Shown here: piece after piece, positions 8,746 to 16,543 of the stretch
Layout of the letters: the number at the start of each line of letters is the position of its first letter
Numbering within the stretch: position 1 is the first letter of the stretch
NCBI GenBank assembly: GCA_963819475.1
Contig: CAWFWE010000004.1
Location: forward strand, 372,001-436,000
Origin: DASUAS01 sp963819475
GTDB lineage: Bacteria > Actinomycetota > Acidimicrobiia > IMCC26256 > DASPTH01
DNA length: 64,000 nt
Direction of reading: 5' to 3'
Notes under the pieces: model-generated
The model's input: the letters and a program-made list of their open reading frames with translations, nothing else
Databases searched by the model: none
What the model was told of the DNA's origin: nothing
Program-made: the position numbers and the translations under genes

Positions 8746-9672
8746 ATGACCCACCAGCCCGCGTCGCCCTCAGGCGAGCAGTACGAGATCACCTTCGGGA
8801 CCCATCGTGCCGAGATCACCGAGGTCGGCGCGGGGCTCCGCTCGTACAGCGTCGACGGCCGCGACGCCATCGACGGCTACGACCGCGACGAGATGTGCCC
8901 CTCAGGCCGCGGGCAGATCCTCGCACCCTGGCCGAACCGCCTCGAGGACGGCACCTACGACTTCGGCGGTCAACGACACCAAGTCCCGCTCGACGAACCC
9001 GAAGCGCACAACGCGATCCACGGGCTCGTCCGCTGGGACGCCTGGACCGTCCGAGACCGGCAGCCCGACCGTATCGCCCTGGAGCATCACCTCCATCCCC
9101 GACCCGGCTACCCATTCTCGCTCGTGCTCACCGTCGAGTACACGCTGTCGGACGACGGCCTCGCCGTGCGAACAACCGCGCTGAACACGGGCGGGGACGC
9201 CTGCCCCTACGGCAGCGGCGCGCATCCGTACCTCACCCTCGGAGGAACGGTCGACACCCTGACGCTCCGAGTGCCCGCGGCAATGGTGTTGCACAGCGAT
9301 TCGCGAGGCCTTCCAAGCGAAGTTGTCAGTGTGGAAGGAACTCCCTTCGACTTTCGTCGGCCGCGATCCATCGGCGGCACCATCCTGGACCACTGCTTCA
9401 CCGGCCTCGACCGCGATGCGGACGGTGACGCGCGGGTCGAGCTGCGCGAAGAACAACGGGACGAAGGGACCACACTCTGGGTCGATCGAAGCTATCCGTA
9501 TCTCATGCTCTTCACCGGCGATCCACTCCCCGACGTCGCACGACGAGCCCTGGCCGTCGAACCGATGACCTGCCCACCGAATGCCTTCCGTACCAACACG
9601 GCGGTCATCTCGCTCGCGCCCGGCGAATCAACGTCCGGCACCTGGGGCATCACATCACGCACTCGGCCGTGA
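8746..9672 (+). CDS. Aldose 1-epimerase family protein
   Basis: 308-aa galactose-mutarotase-like beta-sandwich enzyme that interconverts alpha and beta anomers of free sugars. Recognisable segments are GRGQILAPWPNR in the first quarter, HNAIHGLVRW with the conserved histidine, GSGAHPYL with the second conserved histidine, and a C-terminal AVEPMTCPPNAF with a candidate catalytic Glu. It lies 25 nt after the GH15 gene on the same strand and is the last gene of the GMC-zwf-GH15 run. Equilibrating the glucose anomer released by the hydrolase for the oxidoreductase is a coherent, inferred role. Confidence 0.88.
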   Translation: MTHQPASPSGEQYEITFGTHRAEITEVGAGLRSYSVDGRDAIDGYDRDEMCPSGRGQILAPWPNRLEDGTYDFGGQRHQVPLDEPEAHNAIHGLVRWDAWTVRDRQPDRIALEHHLHPRPGYPFSLVLTVEYTLSDDGLAVRTTALNTGGDACPYGSGAHPYLTLGGTVDTLTLRVPAAMVLHSDSRGLPSEVVSVEGTPFDFRRPRSIGGTILDHCFTGLDRDADGDARVELREEQRDEGTTLWVDRSYPYLMLFTGDPLPDVARRALAVEPMTCPPNAFRTNTAVISLAPGESTSGTWGITSRTRP

Positions 9673-9746
9673 GCCGGAGGTCGTGAGACGTTCCGAGGGT
9701 CCTCGGGTGCTGATGGAGAGCGGACGAGCGGTGGACGGCGACTTCG

Positions 9747-10808
9747 TCAATCGCGTGCCGGGCGGTCCTCGTCGGCTGTTGGTGTGACGCGTTCGAGATC
9801 GGTCGGTATCGGACCGCTGGAATCGAGCAGCACCGGGTCTTGGTACACCTCCCGACGCATGGTGGCTTCGAGGGCACGACGGTCAGCGTCCGTGGGCGGC
9901 GTCGCGCGCAGGCTTCGGGGCCACAGACGTTTGGCGCGGACCACGTTGACCTCGCTCGCGAGCAGAGTGACGCGTGCGAGGAGGGCGATCCAGACGAGGA
10001 GGCCGAACATCGTCGCGAATGCGCCGTACACGTCGCTCGCTCCCACGATCACTCGAGTCACATAGGTGGCGCCGATGAGCTGCAGAGCCCACAGCGCGAT
10101 GCCGCCGCCGATCCCGCCCGGTATGAGCGCACGCCACCCGACGTCGGCGTGCACGAGCACGCGGTAGGACGTCGTCAGGACGACGATGTTGAGGACGATC
10201 GCGACGATCGCTCCACCGATGCGACCGGCAAACGGAAGGTCGGGAAGGAAGGCGGCGAGACTCGTCGCCGCGGTGGCAACGACGATGCCCACGCCGACAA
10301 CGGCGAGCGCGCCCAGCGCACGGACGCTCCTGAGCACGAACCCGGGTCGCTCGAACCTCGGCACCGCCCATTGCAGGTTCAATACGTCCTGGGCATGCTT
10401 CACGACCGCAAGCCCCGACCACAACGAAACCAGCAGACCTGCGAGCAGGACGAGACCGCTCGAGTTCAGGCTCGTAGTGCTCTGACGGAGCTGCGCACCG
10501 ACGACAGGGATCGTCGCGTAGACCGTGTCGAGTATGCGGTTCCGCAGCTCGGGGTCGTCATCGAGCACGATCCCCAGCACGGTGACGAGTACGAGCAGCA
10601 GCGGGAACAGCGAGATGAACCCGTAGTACGAGAGCAGCGCGCCATACTGCCGACCGCGATCCTCCCAGTAGCGCAGGAAGACGGCCACGGCGAACGACAG
10701 GCCGCGACGGCGTTGCTGCATGCGATCGGTCCACTCGAGTCGAGCCTGGATCCACGAGCTCACCGGACGACCCGGAGTGGCCGGCTGCCCGTCAGTGGCC
10801 ACAGCCAT
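9747..10808 (-). CDS. YihY/BrkB family multi-pass membrane protein
   Basis: 353 aa from the ATG at 10808, chosen because GGAGG lies 8 nt upstream; the open frame extends 34 codons further without support. Six hydrophobic segments and the family signature YYGFISLFPLLLV, then LSLWSG..., GGIGGGIALWALQL and YGAFATMFGLLVWI, identify the BrkB/YihY fold (once mis-called ribonuclease BN). The role is not settled; a transport function has been proposed for the family. The C-terminal 70 residues are charged and cytoplasmic. Convergent with the epimerase gene, with no clear terminator hairpin between them. Confidence 0.88.
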   Translation of the reverse strand: MAVATDGQPATPGRPVSSWIQARLEWTDRMQQRRRGLSFAVAVFLRYWEDRGRQYGALLSYYGFISLFPLLLVLVTVLGIVLDDDPELRNRILDTVYATIPVVGAQLRQSTTSLNSSGLVLLAGLLVSLWSGLAVVKHAQDVLNLQWAVPRFERPGFVLRSVRALGALAVVGVGIVVATAATSLAAFLPDLPFAGRIGGAIVAIVLNIVVLTTSYRVLVHADVGWRALIPGGIGGGIALWALQLIGATYVTRVIVGASDVYGAFATMFGLLVWIALLARVTLLASEVNVVRAKRLWPRSLRATPPTDADRRALEATMRREVYQDPVLLDSSGPIPTDLERVTPTADEDRPARD

Positions 10809-10967
10809 CGCTTCCCTCCTGCAATGGTCGAACCCGACGAGCGCCCGCGGCCGCGAGCTACCCTCGGGCCCGAACACAGAATGCCCGTGGGAGCGCATCT
10901 CGGCGACCACCGAATGACGACTGCCGTGAGGAAGTCCGGCTTCTCTCGACCATGAGGGTGTCGGCGT

Positions 10968-11420
10968 TCAGTCGGCGACCGTGACCGCGATCTCTGCACC
11001 GAGGGCAGCGCCGTCAGTCAGGTCGAGCCGATCGCCACTCCAGAACCTCCCGGGATCGAACCAGTTCGCCGGCGTTCGCGCATCGAGGAGTCCCATCCGC
11101 GTGTAGGTGATCGCGAGTAGCTCGGCGCAGTACACGGCCTGCTCGGACGCTTCGTGGCGCAGTCGCCCCGACAGCCATTTCCCGACGAGATGGGCCGTGC
11201 GGGGGAACGGCCGGCCCTCGTACTCGGCGATGACCCGGAGCACCGTGTCCTCCATCTCGGCAGTGATCTCACCCTCGAAATGACGTACGAAGGCGAGTTG
11301 TTTGTACTTACGCGTCCATACCGTGAGCGCGTCGTCGAGCCGGTTGAGTTGCGCGCCACGGTGGCGCTCGCCGCTCGGCGAGGAGTCGAAGCGCTTCGAG
11401 GGCGGCCCGTCGAGATCACC
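10968..11420 (-). pseudogene. Fragment of a permuted papain-like hydrolase (YiiX/NlpC-P60-like), C-terminal half
   Basis: The minus-strand frame is open from 11549 to 10968, but the only usual start codon is an internal ATG at 11255 (95 codons). Upstream in-frame sequence (WTRKYKQLAFVRHFEGEIT) still looks coding, so the true N-terminus seems lost. YCAELLAITYTRMGLL resembles the catalytic-Cys motif of permuted papain-fold amidases ([FY]CSELVA), and NWFDPGRFWSGDRL resembles their C-terminal tail. The His-bearing N-terminal half is absent. Interpreted as a decayed gene end; a short functional protein starting at 11255 cannot be excluded. Confidence 0.4.
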
Positions 11421-11549
11421 GGCGTAGCACCGGGTGAGCGCGCTCCCGGCGAGCGCGTCCGTGCTTGCTGCTAAGGGCGGAGGTGCACGCGCGACGGGCC
11501 GTCTGACGACCGCTTTCGCGTCAACATCTGCTGACCATCGGGAGAACCG

Positions 11550-11948
11550 TCACGGGCGGGGGATGACATGGCAGATTTGCGACGGAGCGCAGTTCTCAGG
11601 CCGCAGGGCGCGCGCTCGACGTTCCAATCGAAGCAGTTCGGCGCGCATGACCTCGAGCTCACGGAGCTGATCGTCGATCTCCTGAGCGCGGTGTCGTAGC
11701 AGTGTGACCACGTGCGTGCACGGGGTCACGCCGCGATCTCGATACGCCAGGATCTCGCGGATCTCCCCCAGGGTCAGGCCGACTGCTTGGGCCACGCGTA
11801 CGAAGCGAAGGATCTCGAGCGCCTCGGGCCGATAATCGCGATACCCCGAAGGGGTGCGGGTGGGTTCGGCAAGGACGCCGATGCCTTCGTAATAGCGGAT
11901 CGTCTTGGTTGACACGCCGGCCGCCTCCGCCACGTCCCCGATGCGCAT
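11550..11948 (-). CDS. MerR-family heavy-metal-responsive regulator
   Basis: 132 aa from the ATG at 11948 (MRIGDVAEAAG). The N-terminal winged-helix domain includes GVSTKTIRYYEGIGVL and the SGYRDY wing, followed by a dimerisation helix. Three cysteines, at 77, 120 and 126 (TPCTHV and ENCAPSQIC), match the arrangement of metal-binding thiols in MerR/CueR-type sensors. Divergently transcribed from a MerR-type promoter with an elongated 20-bp spacer and a CCTTCC/GGAAGG dyad resembling CueR/ZntR operators. Likely senses a thiophilic metal (Hg, Cu or similar); which one cannot be told from sequence alone. Confidence 0.88.
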   Translation of the reverse strand: MRIGDVAEAAGVSTKTIRYYEGIGVLAEPTRTPSGYRDYRPEALEILRFVRVAQAVGLTLGEIREILAYRDRGVTPCTHVVTLLRHRAQEIDDQLRELEVMRAELLRLERRARALRPENCAPSQICHVIPRP

Positions 11949-11992
11949 AGCCACTCGCTCCTCGGACCGCGGCAACGACACCGCGGATCCTC

Positions 11993-12024
11993 TTGACCTT
12001 CCACCGTACTGGAAGGTTTATTCT
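11993..12024 (+). promoter_or_regulatory. MerR-type promoter/operator with 20-bp spacer
   Basis: -35 TTGACC at 11993-11998 and -10 TATTCT at 12019-12024 are separated by 20 bp, the over-long spacer typical of MerR-activated promoters. Between them lies the dyad ACCTTCC (11996-12002) / GGAAGGT (12011-12017). It drives rightward expression of the metal locus starting at 12055, and overlaps the leader of the divergent MerR gene. Confidence 0.85.
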
Positions 12025-12054
12025 CCAAGGGACCTTTCAGCCAGGGAGGTGACC

Positions 12055-12493
12055 ATGCGCCACGGGACGATCGTCACTCGTGGGATCGGTCGTCGTCGCG
12101 GCACCGCGGCGCGGCTCGTCGTCGGTGTTGTCATGATCGTCGGAGCGGGCATGGTTGGTGTCGCCTGAGCGACGTGCTGCTTGGCTGGATCGCCGCACCG
12201 CTCGTCACACTCGCGGTGATCCTGGCCCGAGGGCGCCGTCGCACCCCGGTGCGCCTGACGGGCTGGAGGGTCAATGCGTCAACTGCAGCATCGGTGTCCT
12301 AGCGTTCGTGTTCCTCCCCATTGCGGCGCTCCTCTTCTATGGGACGTCCATGCTGCTGGCCGCGGCTCGTGGCTATGCCGGTTGTGAGCTCTTCGCCGTC
12401 TCGAACGCGGTCCTTCGTCGAGATGACCAGATCGCGTGCCCGCTCTTCGCTCCGATTGACGCCCTCGACACGCGAGCACACACCGAGGGATGA
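12055..12493 (+). pseudogene. Membrane protein of metal-resistance locus, split by two frameshifts
   Basis: A GGGAGGTG ribosome site precedes the ATG at 12055, and 37 codons (RLVVGVVMIVGAGMVGVA) end at a stop at 12168. Coding character continues in a second frame to about 12260 (SDVLLGWIAAPLVTLAVIL) and then in a third to 12493. That last part has LPIAALLFYGTSMLLAAARG, GYAGCELFAVSNAVLRRDDQ and IACPLFAPIDAL. Joined, this would be one roughly 140-aa protein with three or four membrane helices, of a kind found beside mercury and heavy-metal regulators in Actinobacteria (recalled, not searched). The first frameshift is near 12160, the second near 12260. Either real decay or two indel errors. Confidence 0.6.
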
Positions 12494-12499
12494 CATCCG

Positions 12500-12826
12500 T
12501 TGGACGTTGCGATCGTGCATCTCGACGAGTGCCCCCACTGGAACACTGCTCTCGACCGGCTCCGGGATGCGATGCACATCCTTGGCCTCGACCCCGAGGG
12601 GATAGGACTCATTGGCATGGCAGCCGATCAGGCGCCCGCCGACTTCCCCGGCTCGCCCACCATCCTCGTAGACCGCCGCGACCTGCTTCCCGACGCCACG
12701 CCCGCCGGTCCCTGCTGCCGCCGCTACCCCACGGACCAGGGCATCGAAGGCGCGCCCGACCGGGACGCCGTCCCGACTGCAATCCGCCAGCACATGACAT
12801 CCCGCCCGCGAGCATCCCCAGTCTGA
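12500..12826 (+). CDS. Thioredoxin-like small protein of metal locus (DF-family-like)
   Basis: 108 aa from a TTG at 12500 (DVAIVHLDECPHWNTALDRL). The single Cys-Pro-His-Trp after the first strand, followed by a helix and a GSPTILVDRRD strand-turn, is the thioredoxin-like layout of small proteins encoded in actinobacterial mercury-type operons. Those often carry Cys-x-x-Cys or Cys-x-x-Sec; here the second position is Trp. A CCRRY segment follows later. Seven nt downstream of the split membrane gene and in the same MerR-controlled unit, so a role in metal handling or thiol chemistry is inferred. Confidence 0.6.
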   Translation: MDVAIVHLDECPHWNTALDRLRDAMHILGLDPEGIGLIGMAADQAPADFPGSPTILVDRRDLLPDATPAGPCCRRYPTDQGIEGAPDRDAVPTAIRQHMTSRPRASPV

Positions 12827-12934
12827 TCGAGCGCAGCGACACCTGCTCGCGTCCTCATCGGCGCGCCCCAATATCGCCAAGATCGCTCGCGTTCTCGGCA
12901 GCGGGCCGTCACGCGCAACCGGGCACCGACTCAG

Positions 12935-13285
12935 TCAATTTGCACCGCGCGGGCGCTGCAAAGCCGGGGTGAGGAGTTCGAGACCCGCGTCGACGACGGA
13001 AAGCGCCCGGTCGATCTCCCCTCGCAGCGGTGTTCGATCAGTCTTGGCGGTCACGACGATGATCGGACCGTCGCTGCGCGCGCCCGAAGGCCGAGGCAGA
13101 GCTCCGAGCCCACTCATGCCCGTAAGCATCAGGTCCACCAGCACGAGGGCCGCGGGTCCTGCCTCGAACGAGGCGATCGCGGCATCGGCGCAGCCAGCCT
13201 CCGCGACCGCGTAACCTTCCTCTTCCAACGCCATGCGCGTCAGGGCGTGTGGCCGTCGTCCTCCACCACCAAGGTGGTTCGACAT
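12935..13285 (-). pseudogene. Response-regulator receiver domain, degraded
   Basis: Starts at an ATG at 13285 and reads ALTRMALEEEGYAVAEAG and LVLVDLMLTGMSGL, clearly a receiver domain with the phospho-accepting Asp. The acidic-pocket segment TTLVVEDDGHT, however, is in another frame, so two compensating shifts flank it. After PIIVVTAKTD the sequence loses the conserved lysine region and has no DNA-binding domain. It resembles the intact regulator at 25977-26660 over MALEEEGYAV and LVDLML, suggesting a relic of a related OmpR-type gene. Not expected to be functional. Confidence 0.7.
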
Positions 13286-13556
13286 GACCGCGATTCGCTC
13301 CCATCGCGTGACGAGTTCCGTGCCGGCCTTCCCGTATTCCGACATTGCACCGCCGCTATAGCTGGTGAAGTCACCCCCGAGAACGTGGAAGAGACGGATC
13401 TTGTCGTGTGCCCGCGAGTGCGTGCTCGATCGCCGGCACGAGACGCTGTTGGTATTGGTCGGATGCAATTTCGCCCTTGGCTACGAAGCCGACGATGCTC
13501 GTCCGAGGTGGCATCGGCGTCGCGATGACGTTCCCGCTGCTGGAGGGGCTGACTCG

Positions 13557-14402
13557 TCAGACGCACGGTGGTCCTTCGGCGGCTTGGCTGGTCGTGTTGG
13601 TGCCTATTGGTGGGCCAAGGACGAGATTGCCGGTGTCGACGATGATGTTGCCGGCGGCGATCTCGAACACGAAGCGATCGAGACCACGGGGTGCGGGGCC
13701 GCCCTGCTTTTCGCCGACACGGTTGTACTTCGACCCGTGGCAGGGGCATTCGAACCACTGGGAGCTGTCGCACCAGGGGACGCGGCACCCGAGATGCACG
13801 CAGCGTTGGTACAGGGCGACGTACTCGGCCCTCATGCCCGCGATGATCGGAGCCGTGTACGCGGCGATCTTTTCGGCCTTCGGGATGTCCTCCTTCGGAT
13901 AGGGCACCATGTAGGTCTTCGCGGCCGCGTTGTAGAAGGGCTCCTTCTTCGTGAACTGGGTCTGCGCGTCTGATGTCGAGCCGACGTTGATCTTGCCGCC
14001 GAAGCCGCCCTTGGCCGCTGCTGGCCACAGGAAGGCGATGGTGGACGCGCCGAACGTCGTGACCCCGAGTCCGATACCGAAGAGGATCGAGCGGTTGAAG
14101 AACTGTCGTCGGGTGACGCCGAGCGCTTCGTCATCCGGCGCTCGGCGGGCAGGGGGAGTGACTTCGTGTGTTGCAGGTTGGACAGCCTGGGGAACGAGCG
14201 CTTGCTCAGCCCGCGTTCGCGCTTCATCGTGTTCGCTGGTGGATGCCGGTGCCCGAGGCTGGGGCTGTTCCGCGGCGGCTTGGTGGTCCTGGCGGGGAGT
14301 GGTTCGGCTGAGACGGCCAGTGGTCGTGTTGCGGTGCGGCATCGCGATGATGGCGACGGTTGCGAGGAGCCCGAGTGCGAGGACAACGACGGTGATGAGC
14401 AT
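13557..14402 (-). CDS. Rieske [2Fe-2S] protein (QcrA-like)
   Basis: 281 aa. Residues 1-20 form a first hydrophobic helix, followed by a charged, Pro/Ala-rich linker. A twin-arginine-like VTRRQFFNRS at 97-106 precedes the next hydrophobic segment (110-130). The Rieske cluster ligands are C201-x-H203 (CVHLGC) and C219-x-x-H222 (CPCHGS), and C206 with C221 supply the usual disulfide. GGAGG lies 12 nt upstream of the ATG. Normally this subunit works in a cytochrome bc complex, but no cytochrome b or c gene is nearby. It may serve a separate oxidase with the adjacent cupredoxin. Same strand as cupredoxin and UspA. Confidence 0.85.
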   Translation of the reverse strand: MLITVVVLALGLLATVAIIAMPHRNTTTGRLSRTTPRQDHQAAAEQPQPRAPASTSEHDEARTRAEQALVPQAVQPATHEVTPPARRAPDDEALGVTRRQFFNRSILFGIGLGVTTFGASTIAFLWPAAAKGGFGGKINVGSTSDAQTQFTKKEPFYNAAAKTYMVPYPKEDIPKAEKIAAYTAPIIAGMRAEYVALYQRCVHLGCRVPWCDSSQWFECPCHGSKYNRVGEKQGGPAPRGLDRFVFEIAAGNIIVDTGNLVLGPPIGTNTTSQAAEGPPCV

Positions 14403-14465
14403 CTCGGTGCAACACCTCCTGTCGCCATGTCCGCCGATCGCGGGCGCGCGCCACGCCGCCGGGCG

Positions 14466-14876
14466 TCATGGCGTGACGTTGATGGTGCCCTGCATCCCTG
14501 CAGCGCGATGGCCCGGAACGCTGCAGAAGAACGTGTAACGACCAGGTCGGTCGAGTCGAAGGCCTCCGGTGCGAGTGGACCCGGCATTGGCGCTGACGAT
14601 CGTCCCGATCCCCTCGACGGTGAACGTGTGGTACGCGTCCAGCGCGTGCAGCTGGATGGCGACGTTCTCGCCGGCGCGAACGACGATCGAGTCGGGATCG
14701 AACGCGAAGGACCGCGCCGTCACGGGAATGACGCGCGCGTTCGCGGCAACGGGCTTGTTGGTCGGGGTTGAACTGCTGGCTGCTCCGCCGCCTCCACCCC
14801 CGCATGCGCTCAGGGTGATGGCGAAGATCGCGGTGAGCACCACGGCCAGACCCCGTCGGCTCACCGCGCCCGTCAC
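14466..14876 (-). CDS. Cupredoxin-domain lipoprotein
   Basis: 136 aa from a GTG at 14876 that overlaps the preceding stop (GTGA). A lipoprotein signal ends in LSAC with Cys25 as the lipidated residue, followed by a Gly/Ser-rich linker. The cupredoxin domain carries the type-1 copper ligands His83 (AYHTF), Cys118, His123 and Met128 (CSVPGHRAAGM). Expected on the outer face of the membrane as an electron carrier or copper protein. It sits between a universal stress protein and a Rieske protein, so an electron-transfer role with the Rieske protein is inferred. Could also be related to the soluble domain of oxidase subunit II, but lacks the CuA motif. Confidence 0.82.
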   Translation of the reverse strand: MTGAVSRRGLAVVLTAIFAITLSACGGGGGGAASSSTPTNKPVAANARVIPVTARSFAFDPDSIVVRAGENVAIQLHALDAYHTFTVEGIGTIVSANAGSTRTGGLRLDRPGRYTFFCSVPGHRAAGMQGTINVTP

Positions 14877-15403
14877 CGCCGGTGCCTGCGATCGGTCGTG
14901 GCCGGTCGGCGTTCGCCGATGACGTGGAGCTCGTTCTCGGGTGCGAGCAAAGTAGTCAGATCGGGGTGCGACGACATCCGGGCGGGAGCGCGGATGATGA
15001 CCACGGGACAGCTCGCATGGTTGGCGCAACTCGTGCTGGTGGATCCCCGAAGCATCCGGTGCAGACGACCGGCTCGTCGCCCGACCACGAGGAGATGCGC
15101 ATCCCGGGCCCGCTCGACCAGGGCACTCGCGGGGTCGCCCGGCACCACGACCCGGTTGATCCTGGTGTCGAGTGCGTCGAGGGCGAGCTCTTCGTGCACG
15201 ACGCGCTCCTGGGTCGCACGGGCGGACTCCTCAAGGAGCTCAGGCTCTAGGACAACTGGGCCAGCCGGCGCGGCGGTGCCGAGCACCGGGCGGTACGCAG
15301 TGACGACCTCGAGGTCTGCGTCGTGGCGTTGCGCGAACCCGTAGGCCCAGCACAAGGCGCTCCGAGCGGCGGAACCTGCGTCTACTCCGACGACGATGTG
15401 CAT
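14873..15403 (-). CDS. Universal stress protein (UspA family)
   Basis: 176 aa, single Usp domain. It begins MHIVVGVDAGSAARSAL; a conserved Asp in the ATP-binding strand (VVGVDAG) is present. The C-terminal nucleotide loop reads VVGRRAGRLHRMLRGSTS, close to the G-x2-G-x9-G[ST] pattern of ATP-binding Usp proteins, and is followed by CPVVIIR. First gene of a minus-strand run with the cupredoxin and Rieske genes, overlapping the former by GTGA. A GAGGAG ribosome site lies upstream of its ATG. Cytosolic stress sensor or effector; the partner is unknown. Confidence 0.85.
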   Translation of the reverse strand: MHIVVGVDAGSAARSALCWAYGFAQRHDADLEVVTAYRPVLGTAAPAGPVVLEPELLEESARATQERVVHEELALDALDTRINRVVVPGDPASALVERARDAHLLVVGRRAGRLHRMLRGSTSTSCANHASCPVVIIRAPARMSSHPDLTTLLAPENELHVIGERRPATTDRRHRR

Positions 15404-15475
15404 GGCGCCTCTTTGCTCCTCGGCGGAGCGATGGCCGGAAGCCGTGGCTCCGCGACCCGAGGGCTTACGTACTAG

Positions 15476-15491
15476 TATACCTACATGTATA
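15476..15491. promoter_or_regulatory. Inverted repeat upstream of TetR gene, putative autoregulatory operator
   Basis: TATAC (15476-15480) and GTATA (15487-15491) flank CTACAT in the only AT-rich stretch between the divergent Usp and TetR genes. It lies 32-47 bp upstream of the TetR start, where the promoter -10/-35 would be. Size and position fit a TetR-family autorepression site. Confidence 0.45.
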
Positions 15492-15522
15492 GGAAGCCCG
15501 TAGCCGGCGAGGACCTCGACTG

Positions 15523-16377
15523 GTGACGGGCGCCAATACCGGCGATGGTCGCCGGGCGCGCAAGGGCAGGGATGCGCCGTTGACGAGGGACGAGATCACC
15601 GCGACAGCGCTCCGAGCGGCGGAACGGGGCGAGCTCGACGCGCTGACGATGCGCAGCCTCGCCGACGAGCTCGGCGTCACCGCGATGGCGCTCTACTCGC
15701 ATGTCGCCAACAAGGACGAGATCCTCGATGAGATCATCGACGGCGTGCTCTCGCAGGAGGCAATGCCGCCGCCCGTGGACGCGGCCGACTGGAAGGCCTG
15801 GACGCTCACCGCGGCGGAGCGACTTCAGGGCGTGCTCGTCCGTTACCCGGCGCTGCTCGACCGGTATAGCCGTCGCCCCGTCGGCGTCCCGGCCGCGCTC
15901 CGGCGCATGGAGGCCTCGTTCGAGGTCTTGCGCCGCGCCGGCTTCGACACCGACGAGTGTGTCGCCGCGTATGCCACAGTCCATACCTACACGTTGGGGT
16001 TCGCGGCGTTGGAGATCGCCCGGCAGGTTTCGGGCCGTGCCGACGCTCGCCGGGGCTCAGGCGTGCTGACCGAAGCGTCGCCGCACTACTGGCCGGCCTA
16101 CTTCGCCAGCCTCGATCGTTCCGAGTTCCCGAACCTGAACCGGCTCAGACCCGACCTCGCGGCGTTCACCACCCAGCTGCAGTTCCACGACGGCCTCCTC
16201 GCCGTCCTCGAAGGAATCGACACACTGCGCGCGAAGCGCCCGCGGGTCTCGCGCCGCCATGAGAGGCGCGAGACGTCGAGCACGCGGACCCTCCCGCGAG
16301 CGCATGGATCCGACGATTCCAGCGACCACACGAAGAAGCAGACGTTCACGACCCCACTTCGGAGCCCCGGGCGATGA
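15523..16377 (+). CDS. TetR/AcrR-family transcriptional regulator
   Basis: 284 aa from the GTG at 15523. An N-terminal helix-turn-helix (LTRDEITATALRAAER, then LTMRSLADELGVTAMALYSH) is followed by a mostly helical ligand domain of the TetR_C type associated with tetracycline-repressor-like proteins (WKAWTLTAAERLQGVL...). Converges on a DHA2 efflux pump and a small membrane protein, a common regulator/pump layout. An inverted repeat just upstream may be its own operator. The last 35 residues are polar and low-complexity and overlap the end of the opposing small gene. Confidence 0.88.
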   Translation: MTGANTGDGRRARKGRDAPLTRDEITATALRAAERGELDALTMRSLADELGVTAMALYSHVANKDEILDEIIDGVLSQEAMPPPVDAADWKAWTLTAAERLQGVLVRYPALLDRYSRRPVGVPAALRRMEASFEVLRRAGFDTDECVAAYATVHTYTLGFAALEIARQVSGRADARRGSGVLTEASPHYWPAYFASLDRSEFPNLNRLRPDLAAFTTQLQFHDGLLAVLEGIDTLRAKRPRVSRRHERRETSSTRTLPRAHGSDDSSDHTKKQTFTTPLRSPGR

Positions 16378-16543
16378 CGTCCCGACGCCACACGCAGCGC
16401 GCTGCCGTGCCGAGGCGGAACTCACCGGGTGTCCGGCTTGCTCCACCATCGCAAAAGAGCCACGCCGCGAAGAGCTCGATGCCGACGACGAAACTGCCGG
16501 CGAAGGTGAGGGATACGCGGTCAATCGCCATTACCGCCTGCAT
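16346..16543 (-). CDS. Small putative membrane protein
   Basis: 65 aa. Starts at the ATG at 16543, with GGAGG 8 nt upstream, and overlaps the end of the MFS gene by 23 nt. Residues 5-30 (MAIDRVSLTFAGSFVVGIEL) form one clear hydrophobic helix resembling the N-terminus of DUF2892-type membrane proteins. The C-terminal half looks non-coding, so this may be a truncated relic. Translationally linked to the upstream pump gene by position. Confidence 0.4.
   Translation of the reverse strand: MQAVMAIDRVSLTFAGSFVVGIELFAAWLFCDGGASRTPGEFRLGTAARCVWRRDVIARGSEVGS

Noticed and set aside
11154..11474. Plus-strand 106-codon frame with protein-like composition
   Set aside because: It is the complement of the papain-like fragment, whose minus-strand sequence has recognisable motifs; no motif on the plus strand.
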